In this document: positions 58,464 through 64,000 of the stretch, piece after piece
How positions within the stretch are numbered: the first letter of the stretch is position 1
How the letters are laid out: every line of letters begins with the position of its first letter
DNA from: an uncultured Eubacteriales bacterium
GTDB lineage: Bacteria; Bacillota; Clostridia; Oscillospirales; Oscillospiraceae
Reading direction: 5' to 3'
Assembly: GCA_900316255.1 (NCBI GenBank)
Contig: ONCI01000001.1
Location: 1 to 64,000, forward strand
Length of the DNA stretch: 64,000 bases
Notes under the pieces: model-generated
What the model was told of the DNA's origin: nothing
Databases searched by the model: none
What the model saw: only the letters and a program-made list of their open reading frames with translations
Position numbers and translations under genes: made by a program

Positions 58464-59309
58464 ATGATCGCGCTCTGCCCGAACCCCTTTCGGGATCTTG
58501 ACCTGAAGCTTACCCGGGACTGTCTTGCTCTTCTGGAGCAGGCAGGCTTTTCCTGTGCCATCTGCCCTGTCTTTGCCGATGACGAGCCGGAGGCTCTGCC
58601 GGGAGATCTGCAGTATGAAAAGCTTACGGAGATCGCGCCGGACTGTACTCTTGCCATCGTGATCGGCGGCGACGGGACCATTCTCTCCGTGGTGCGGCAG
58701 CTGAGGAGCGAATCCATCCCCATGCTGGGCATCAACCTGGGCACCAAGGGCTTTATGGCCAATCTGGAGGCGGAGGATCTGGACAGGATCGTTCCCGCCG
58801 CCAAAGGGGAATACCGGCTCTCCAGACGCATGATGCTGGAGGTGGAGCTGCACCGGAACGGGGAAGTCATTTGCCGGGATCACGCCCTGAACGACGTGGT
58901 GCTCCACGGCTACGGCGACTGCATCGGCATGACCACCTATTGCAGCGGGGACCGGGTGTCCCAGTTCTCCGGCGACGGTATCATTCTCTCCACGCCTACA
59001 GGCTCTACCGGCTACTCCATGTCTGCCGGCGGTCCCATCGTGGAGCCGGAGGCGGAGAATATCATCATCAGTCCCATCTGTCCCCACGTCATGGGCGCCA
59101 GGACCTTTGTGCTGGATCCCCAGAGAACGGTCACCGTCACCGCGGAGCGCCTCCACGGACGGCGGGCCTATCTCGCCGTGGACGGCATCTCGGTGGCGGA
59201 TCTGGCCGGCGGAGATGAGATCCTTGTCCGCCGCAGCCCCCACTACACCCTGATGGCGGATCTGGGACTCAAGAGTTTTTACGACATCGCTTACGAAAAG
59301 CTGAGATAA
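58464..59309 (+). CDS. nadK: NAD kinase
   Basis: NadK phosphorylates NAD to NADP. The 281-residue protein has the GGDG motif in LAIVIGGDGTILSVVRQL, the NE/D substitution region LGINLGTKGFMANLE, HALNDVVLH and the active-site STPTGSTGYSMSAGGPIVEPEAENIIISPICPH. Start ATG at 58464 has AGGAGGG upstream. The argR gene that often lies between nadK and recN in Clostridia is absent here. Confidence 0.95.
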   Translation: MIALCPNPFRDLDLKLTRDCLALLEQAGFSCAICPVFADDEPEALPGDLQYEKLTEIAPDCTLAIVIGGDGTILSVVRQLRSESIPMLGINLGTKGFMANLEAEDLDRIVPAAKGEYRLSRRMMLEVELHRNGEVICRDHALNDVVLHGYGDCIGMTTYCSGDRVSQFSGDGIILSTPTGSTGYSMSAGGPIVEPEAENIIISPICPHVMGARTFVLDPQRTVTVTAERLHGRRAYLAVDGISVADLAGGDEILVRRSPHYTLMADLGLKSFYDIAYEKLR

Positions 59310-59324
59310 AGCGAGGCTTTTGCC

Positions 59325-61007
59325 ATGCTCAACGAGCTGCACATCGAGAATATTGCCGTGATCGAACGGGCGGACATCCGTTTTGAGCCGGGTCTCAATA
59401 TCCTGACCGGCGAGACCGGCGCGGGCAAGTCCATCGTCATCGACGCCATCGGCGCGGTGCTGGGCGAGCGGGTCAGCCGGGAGCTGGTACGCCGCGGGGC
59501 GGAAAAGGCCCTGGTCACCGCCGTCTTCGACGTAACTGGCACGGAGGACTGGCTGCGGGAGAACGAGATCGATCCCGAGGAGGAGCTGATCCTCCAGCGC
59601 CGCATCCTCTCCGACGGGAAGAGCAGCTGCCGCGTCTGCGGCAACCCTGTGACGGCGGCCCAGCTCAAGGAACTGGCGGCCCTGCTGGTGGATATCCACG
59701 GGCAAAACGACGGACGCCAGCTCATGGACGAGCGGCGTCACATGGCCTATCTGGACTCCTTTGGCCAGCTGCAGCCGGAGATCGACGCCTACCGGAAGGA
59801 ATACCGGCAGTATCGGGCGCTCCGGAAGGAGTTGGAGCAGCTCAACATGGACCAGGTGGAGAAGGAGCGTCTCAGCGAAAGCCTGCGCTATCAGATCTCG
59901 GAGCTGGAACGCGCGGAGCTGAAGGCAGGGGAGAAGGACAGCCTTGTGGCCCGCCGGGATCTGCTGCGCAATTCCGAAAAGCTCACCGAGGCCCTGGACG
60001 AGGCCCTGCGCCTTCTCTATGCCGATGAGGACAACGCCGTCTCCATGGCGGAGAACGCGGAGTACTACGCCGGGCGGGCTGCTGCGCTGGTTCCGGAGCT
60101 GGAAGGAACAGTGGCCTCCATCCATGAGGCGGCATTCTCCCTTTCCGACGCGGCGGAGACCCTGCGGGACTTCCGGGAAAACCTGGACTTTTCCCCGGAG
60201 GAATACGACCGCCTGGAAGAGCGGATCTCCCTTCTGAACAAGCTGGAGCGCAAGTACAGCCGGGATGAGGAAGCTCTGCTCCTGTACCTGGACGAGTGCC
60301 GGGAAAAGCTGGACCGGATCGAATATGCCGATGAGCGCAGCGCCAAGCTCCGGCGGGAGCTGGAGGAGCAAAAAAAGCAGTGCCGGCGGGCCGCGAAGAT
60401 CCTGCGGGAGAAGCGGCAGGCCGCGGCGAAGGATCTGCAGGAGCGCATCGTCCGGGAGCTGCGGGAGCTGAACATGCCTTCCGTGCGCTTCGCGGTGGAG
60501 TTCGCGCCTCTGGAAGGGGAACCCGGTTTTGATGCCAACGGCGCCGATCAGATCCGCTTCCTCATGTCCGCAAACGCGGGAGAGGAACTGGGCCGCATCA
60601 GCCGTATCGCCTCCGGCGGCGAACTCAGCCGCATCATGCTGGCCATGAAGAACGTCTTTGCCGAGCATGACCCGGTTTCCACCATGATCTTTGATGAGAT
60701 CGACACCGGCGTCTCCGGCATCGCCGCCCAGCGGGTTGGGGAGAAGCTCTACTCTGTCTCCCGGGGCAAGCAGGTCATGTGCGTGACCCATTTGCCCCAG
60801 ATCGCCGCCATGGCCGACAGCCATTATCTCATTGCCAAGGAAGAACGGAACGGACGCACCTATACCGATGTGACGAAGCTGGACCGGGAGGGGCAGCGCA
60901 TGGAGCTGGCCCGCCTCCACGGGGGCGACAACGTCACCATCACGACCCTTGCCAGCGCGGAGGAACAGCTGGAAGCCGCGGAACGCTTCAAAGCGTCACA
61001 GACATAA
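59325..61007 (+). CDS. recN: DNA repair protein RecN
   Basis: RecN is an SMC-like ATPase for double-strand-break repair. The 560-residue protein has Walker A LTGETGAGKSIVIDAI at the N terminus (about residues 30-40), long coiled-coil arms (about residues 155-370), and the C-terminal ABC signature ISRIASGGELSRIMLAMK, Walker B TMIFDEIDTGVSG and VMCVTHLPQIAAMAD. No deletions were seen. It is the last gene of the nusB-recN run; two terminators follow. Confidence 0.96.
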   Translation: MLNELHIENIAVIERADIRFEPGLNILTGETGAGKSIVIDAIGAVLGERVSRELVRRGAEKALVTAVFDVTGTEDWLRENEIDPEEELILQRRILSDGKSSCRVCGNPVTAAQLKELAALLVDIHGQNDGRQLMDERRHMAYLDSFGQLQPEIDAYRKEYRQYRALRKELEQLNMDQVEKERLSESLRYQISELERAELKAGEKDSLVARRDLLRNSEKLTEALDEALRLLYADEDNAVSMAENAEYYAGRAAALVPELEGTVASIHEAAFSLSDAAETLRDFRENLDFSPEEYDRLEERISLLNKLERKYSRDEEALLLYLDECREKLDRIEYADERSAKLRRELEEQKKQCRRAAKILREKRQAAAKDLQERIVRELRELNMPSVRFAVEFAPLEGEPGFDANGADQIRFLMSANAGEELGRISRIASGGELSRIMLAMKNVFAEHDPVSTMIFDEIDTGVSGIAAQRVGEKLYSVSRGKQVMCVTHLPQIAAMADSHYLIAKEERNGRTYTDVTKLDREGQRMELARLHGGDNVTITTLASAEEQLEAAERFKASQT

Positions 61008-61008
61008 G

Positions 61009-61055
61009 AAAAAGGGCGCGCTGCAAAATGCCAGGTTTTGCAGCGCGCCCTTTTC
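61009..61055 (+). terminator. Intrinsic terminator after recN
   Basis: An 18-bp stem (61011-61028 with 61036-61053) with a 7-base loop, ending in TTTT. Confidence 0.9.
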
Positions 61056-61078
61056 GATGATGCGCTTATTGGGAAAAA

Positions 61079-61111
61079 GAAAAACCGGATGCATCTGCAT
61101 CCGGTTTTTCT
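61079..61111. terminator. Terminator between recN and secG
   Basis: A 14-bp perfect stem (61080-61093 with 61096-61109) with a 2-base loop. A/T runs on both sides make it suitable for the leftward secG transcript. Confidence 0.88.
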
Positions 61112-61137
61112 CGACTCTCGATCTGGGAAGGGATCGT

Positions 61138-61461
61138 TTACGCAGCAGGCTCAGCCTCAGTCTCGGTCTCAGCGGTCTCGGTGACGGCGGCGGGCTCTTC
61201 GGCCACGGCAGTCTCCTGACCCACGCCGGAGCGGGCCATCAGGTTCAGCACCAGAGTGAGCACCACGAAAGCCAGGGCGAACCACTTGGTCATCTTGGCA
61301 AGCTTGGCGTCCAGGCTCTTGGCCTTGCCCTTGGACATGAAGGTCTCGGCGCCGCCGGAGATGGTGCCGGAGAGGCCGGCGCTCTTGCCGCTCTGAGCCA
61401 GCACGATGACGGTGACGGCCAGACCGGCCAGGACCTGCAGAATCGTAAAGAAGATAGACAT
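61138..61461 (-). CDS. secG: Preprotein translocase subunit SecG
   Basis: A 107-residue SecG with two membrane helices (IFFTILQVLAGLAVTVIVLAQ and WFALAFVVLTLVLNLMA) joined by the conserved loop SGKSAGLSGTISGGAETFMSKGKAKSLDAKLAK. The Glu/Ala/Thr-rich C-terminal tail (about 30 residues) is unusual in length. ATG 61461 is preferred over the in-frame TTG at 61470 because AAGG lies at normal distance. Confidence 0.95.
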   Translation of the reverse strand: MSIFFTILQVLAGLAVTVIVLAQSGKSAGLSGTISGGAETFMSKGKAKSLDAKLAKMTKWFALAFVVLTLVLNLMARSGVGQETAVAEEPAAVTETAETETEAEPAA

Positions 61462-61508
61462 GTATTTCAATCCTTTCGACGATGTATACTACTTGAGTCA
61501 GCCATAGT

Positions 61509-61537
61509 AATATAACACAAGCTTTCCTCCAATTCAA
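61509..61537 (-). promoter_or_regulatory. Predicted promoter for secG
   Basis: Minus strand: -35 TTGAAT (61532-61537), 17-bp spacer, -10 TATATT (61509-61514). Confidence 0.6.
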
Positions 61538-61669
61538 GACTTATTTTGCATTTGCCGTCGATTTTTTGCAAAGCCGCCGCGGCAGGGGAAACTTTTGAAA
61601 ATCACGGCAGGAATAGAGCACACCGGGAAAGCCGCCGCCGGTTTTTTTGACAAAAACGCAAGAATGCCT

Positions 61670-61698
61670 TTGCATTTGCACAGAAACGATGTTATAAT
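61670..61698 (+). promoter_or_regulatory. Predicted promoter for the TetR-like regulator
   Basis: -35 TTGCAT (61670-61675), 17-bp spacer, -10 TATAAT (61693-61698), 31 bp upstream of the ATG. Nothing else definite was seen between 61540 and 61669. Confidence 0.6.
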
Positions 61699-61729
61699 GA
61701 CGACTGACAAGAAACGGAGGGATGCGATC

Positions 61730-62290
61730 ATGTCAAGCTCTACGAAGGAATCTCTGGCGGCTGCGCTCAAACAGATGATGAACGTCAAGCCCATCGGGAA
61801 GATCACGGTGAAGGACCTGGTGGAGATCTGCGGTGTGAACCGGCAGACTTTCTATTATCACTTTGACGACGTCTATGACCTGCTGGAGTGGGTCTTTGAG
61901 GAGGACGCCAACCGCTTCCTGCCCCAGAAGGTGGTCTATGAGCACTGGCGGGAGGACATCATGATCTATCTGGACTATCTCCAGGAGAACAGCACCTTCG
62001 CGCTGAACGTCTACAACTCCAACAGCAGGCTTTATATGCTGCGCTATCTGGAGGAGAAGATGGAGGGCTGCATCCGCAGCTTTGCCGAGATCGTCTCCGA
62101 GGGGCAGAATATCGACCGGCAGGATTTTGAATTCGTGGTCAAATTCTATTCCAAATGCGCCATCGGCCTCATCGCCCAGTGGATGGACCTGGGCATGCAG
62201 CTGCCCAAGGAGATCACGGTGGAGCGCATCCTGAAGGTCATGGACGGCAGTGTGGAGCGCTATCTCTCCCACTTCGAGATCAAGAAATAA
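61730..62290 (+). CDS. TetR/AcrR-family regulator (DhaS-like)
   Basis: A 186-residue TetR-type protein: helix-turn-helix SLAAALKQMMNVKPIGKITVKDLVEICGVNRQTFYYHFDDVYDLLEWVFEED, then an all-helical C-terminal ligand domain of the TetR_C_8 style found in DhaS regulators. ATG 61730 has GGAGGGA upstream; a longer frame to 61595 is not supported. The neighbouring flavoprotein gene starts 138 bp downstream behind its own terminator and promoter, so its target is not obvious. Confidence 0.88.
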   Translation: MSSSTKESLAAALKQMMNVKPIGKITVKDLVEICGVNRQTFYYHFDDVYDLLEWVFEEDANRFLPQKVVYEHWREDIMIYLDYLQENSTFALNVYNSNSRLYMLRYLEEKMEGCIRSFAEIVSEGQNIDRQDFEFVVKFYSKCAIGLIAQWMDLGMQLPKEITVERILKVMDGSVERYLSHFEIKK

Positions 62291-62314
62291 GCGGGCTTAT
62301 TGTTCTCAACATAG

Positions 62315-62350
62315 GAAAACCGGAAATACGCAGGTATTTCCGGTTTTTTT
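62315..62350 (+). terminator. Intrinsic terminator after the TetR-like gene
   Basis: A 13-bp stem (62317-62329 with 62334-62346) with a GCAG loop, followed by a T run. Confidence 0.9.
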
Positions 62351-62361
62351 CAAAAGAAGAC

Positions 62362-62390
62362 TTGCAAAACCAAAACGGATATGATAAAAT
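62362..62390 (+). promoter_or_regulatory. Predicted promoter for the flavoprotein gene
   Basis: -35 TTGCAA (62362-62367), 17-bp spacer, -10 TAAAAT (62385-62390), 37 bp upstream of the ATG. Confidence 0.65.
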
Positions 62391-62427
62391 TGAATTGAAC
62401 AAAACCAAAAGAAACGAGGAAATCAGT

Positions 62428-63240
62428 ATGGCAGATACCTATGATGTGATCGTGATCGGCGGCGGCGCCGCGGCGACCTCCGCCGCGCTGACCCTGCTGA
62501 ACCGCGGCAAGAGCGTGGGCGTTGTGTGCAACAAGGCGGAGACCAGCAGCCTTTTTAAGGCGGAGATGGTCACCAATTATCCGGGCCTTCCTCCCATGAG
62601 CGGCGCGGAGATGACGGCCCTTTTCCGCCGCCAGCTGGAGGAGAGCAAGGCGGACGTGATCCTGGGGCGCGCCCTCTCCGTGATGCCCATGGGCAATACC
62701 TTCGGCGTTGCCGTGGGCAGCGACTTCTATATGTGCTCGGCCCTCATCATCGCCGCCGGCATCACCCGGGAGAAGCTCTATCCTGGGGAAGGGGAGTTCC
62801 TGGGCCGTGGCGTCAGCTATTGTGCCACCTGCGACGGCATGCTCTACCGGGGCAAGACGGTGGCTGTCGTGGGCGGCGGTGAGGAAGCACGGCACGACGG
62901 GGACTTCCTGGAGAGCATCGGCTGCAGGGTCCTGCGCTTTGAGCAGAACGGCAAGTATGAGATCCGCGGCGGCACGAAGGCGGATACCCTGGTCTTCGGC
63001 GGCGAGGAATACAAGGTGGACGGGATCTTCATCATCAAGGACACCGTCTCTGTGACCCGCCTGGTGCCCGGTCTTGTCTACGAAAACGGCGCCATTGTGG
63101 TGGACCGGAAGATGGCCACCAGCGTCCCCGGCGTCTTTGCTGCGGGGGACTGCACCGGCAAGCCCTTCCAGCTGGCCAAGGCCGCCGGGGAAGGCAACGT
63201 GGCCGCCCTCTCCGCGGTGGACTATCTGGCGTCGCTCTGA
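62428..63240 (+). CDS. Thioredoxin-reductase-like FAD oxidoreductase
   Basis: A 270-residue member of the TrxB-like NAD(P)/FAD family: FAD-binding DVIVIGGGAAATSAALTL (residues 6-23), redox motif YCATCDGM, second nucleotide-binding segment VAVVGGGEEA and the C-terminal GVFAAGDCTGKPFQLAKAAGEG. It is about 35 residues shorter than classic TrxB, the NADPH domain being trimmed, as in a clostridial subgroup thought to use other electron donors (for example ferredoxin). Whether it reduces thioredoxin is uncertain. GAGGAA precedes the ATG. Confidence 0.85.
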   Translation: MADTYDVIVIGGGAAATSAALTLLNRGKSVGVVCNKAETSSLFKAEMVTNYPGLPPMSGAEMTALFRRQLEESKADVILGRALSVMPMGNTFGVAVGSDFYMCSALIIAAGITREKLYPGEGEFLGRGVSYCATCDGMLYRGKTVAVVGGGEEARHDGDFLESIGCRVLRFEQNGKYEIRGGTKADTLVFGGEEYKVDGIFIIKDTVSVTRLVPGLVYENGAIVVDRKMATSVPGVFAAGDCTGKPFQLAKAAGEGNVAALSAVDYLASL

Positions 63241-63252
63241 ACAGTATTTGTG

Positions 63253-63292
63253 AAAAAGGCTGGATCTTCCACGAGGGGGATCCAGCCTTTTT
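63253..63292. terminator. Bidirectional intrinsic terminator
   Basis: A 14-bp perfect stem (63253-63266 with 63279-63292) with a 12-base loop, ending in TTTTT and preceded by AAAAA, between the converging flavoprotein and solute-binding genes. Confidence 0.9.
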
Positions 63293-63298
63293 GCATCA

Positions 63299-64000
63299 TC
63301 AGCCGTAGCGTTCAGCCATATAGATGCTGGCGCGGCTTTGCAGAAGGTCAATAGCCTCGTCCAGACTTTTCTCCCCATGGAGATAGGCCAGGCCGCAGTC
63401 CATGACGATCTCCCGCAGCGAGGCGTCCGCAATGTTTTCCGCAAAGCCCGTGTGTTCCAGCAGATCCAGCAGCAGGGCCATGTCCTCATCCGCTGCGCCG
63501 TCCTCCCGTGCCAGGGTTTCGGCGGCCTCCCGATTTACGGGAAAGCGCAGGTGCAGCTGCTCCTGGAGCATCAGACGGCTGCGCAGAAAGGCCCAGGCGC
63601 CCTCCGGGTTGCTCGCGGCTGCGGGAATGGCCATGGACCAGCCCGCCATGGTATAGTAGCTGCCCAGATCGTCCCCGGTGGGGAAGCCCACGAACACAAA
63701 GGGCTCGTGATACACATTATCCCGCATCATGTGGACCCGGGACGGCGTCTGCATCCACTCCACCCAAAGTACCACGTCCTCGGGATAGAGGACCGTACTG
63801 TCGAAGCTTCCTTCCGGCTGCTCATCGCACATTTTGGAGCACCAGGCCAATAACTCGCGGAAGCTGGGATCGTCAAAGCTGCAGGAGCCGTCTTCACGGT
63901 TGACATAACGACTGATCCCCACCGTGGAAACATAGCGCAGCAGGTTTACTTTGTCCATGAAGCCCTGGAAAATGGCCTGGTATTGGTCGCTTTCCGACAG
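63299..64000 (-). CDS. Extracellular solute-binding protein, C-terminal part
   Basis: The gene continues past the right edge: the frame is open to base 64000 (LSESDQYQAIFQGFMDKVN and on), so the ATG at 63958 is internal. The visible 233 residues match the C-terminal lobe of ABC transporter sugar-type substrate-binding proteins: YTMAGWSMAIPAAASNPEGAWAFLRSRLM, FPVNREAAETLA and a long C-terminal helix DEAIDLLQSRASIYMAERYG. The signal peptide and lipobox would be outside the window. The transported substrate cannot be told. Confidence 0.75.
   Translation of the reverse strand: MSESDQYQAIFQGFMDKVNLLRYVSTVGISRYVNREDGSCSFDDPSFRELLAWCSKMCDEQPEGSFDSTVLYPEDVVLWVEWMQTPSRVHMMRDNVYHEPFVFVGFPTGDDLGSYYTMAGWSMAIPAAASNPEGAWAFLRSRLMLQEQLHLRFPVNREAAETLAREDGAADEDMALLLDLLEHTGFAENIADASLREIVMDCGLAYLHGEKSLDEAIDLLQSRASIYMAERYG

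Noticed and set aside
58335..60920. Long minus-strand open frame opposite nadK and recN
   Set aside because: Antisense to two clear housekeeping genes, with no recognisable domain.
1..64000. CRISPR arrays, tRNA or rRNA genes
   Set aside because: No regularly spaced direct repeats and no tRNA cloverleaf or rRNA signature were recognised by eye; a covariance search was not possible.

Overview
The window looks like chromosome of an anaerobic, GC-rich, spore-forming Clostridia member, most likely Oscillospiraceae or a near relative. This rests on a spoIIIA operon, an alpha/beta-type small acid-soluble spore protein, a minimal two-gene SUF system, Gram-positive housekeeping genes (RNase J, RqcH, Mini-RNase III) and an anaerobic histidine-to-formate gene set. 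No rRNA, tRNA, prophage, insertion sequence or CRISPR array was seen.

Layout. 1-8.4 kb: end of Mini-RNase III, rqcH, then the leftward rpe-recR-rnj-arsC-like unit, and the divergent rightward xpaC-telA-LemA-like unit. 8.4-12.4 kb: leftward MoxR ATPase, DUF58 protein and transglutaminase. 12.4-16 kb: a five-hairpin intergenic element, a C69 dipeptidase and a sufC-sufB pair. 16.2-23.7 kb: histidine degradation, with leftward ftcD-fchA-cohesin-like surface protein and rightward hutU-hutI-fhs. 23.8-30.7 kb: a leftward island of lower GC with small unrelated enzymes (AraC/GyrI, three GNATs, radical SAM, nucleotidyltransferase, HAD, VOC, CDP-alcohol phosphatidyltransferase). 30.8-32.4 kb: hutH. 32.6-39.7 kb: uvrA, recD2, a DUF2974 hydrolase and a winged-helix/nuclease-like protein. 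39.7-44.5 kb: moaA-moaB, and divergent from them a LexA-like/Y-family polymerase/YolD mutagenesis cassette. 44.5-48 kb: SASP, a degenerate P-type ATPase, a HAD phosphatase and a membrane protein. 48.1-52.5 kb: spoIIIAA-AH. 52.6-61 kb: Gls24, nusB, xseA, xseB, ispA, dxs, tlyA, nadK, recN. 61.1-64 kb: secG, a TetR-like regulator, a thioredoxin-reductase-like flavoprotein and the end of a solute-binding protein.

Three observations matter most. First, several highly conserved genes (hutU three times, uvrA, spoIIIAC, spoIIIAE, possibly spoIIIAA and spoIIIAG) have lost short internal blocks, while the flanking codons remain excellent matches to the family. This is either recent gene decay by short deletion or an assembly problem, and it must be settled before calling the strain histidine-, UvrABC- or sporulation-defective. 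Second, the P-type ATPase at 45-47 kb has lost the phosphorylated Asp, the membrane CPC motif and the TGE Glu together, so it looks like a pseudo-pump. Third, the LexA-like gene has a strong promoter bracketed by two matching palindromes (GGAGC-N5-GCTCC type) that differ from the usual Gram-positive SOS box.

The pathway logic of the hut genes is histidine to urocanate (HutH), imidazolonepropionate (HutU), formiminoglutamate (HutI), formimino transfer to tetrahydrofolate (FtcD), cyclodeamination (FchA) and recovery of formate plus ATP (Fhs). A HutU broken as it appears here would block this at the second step. Family comparisons are from memory and no alignment was run.
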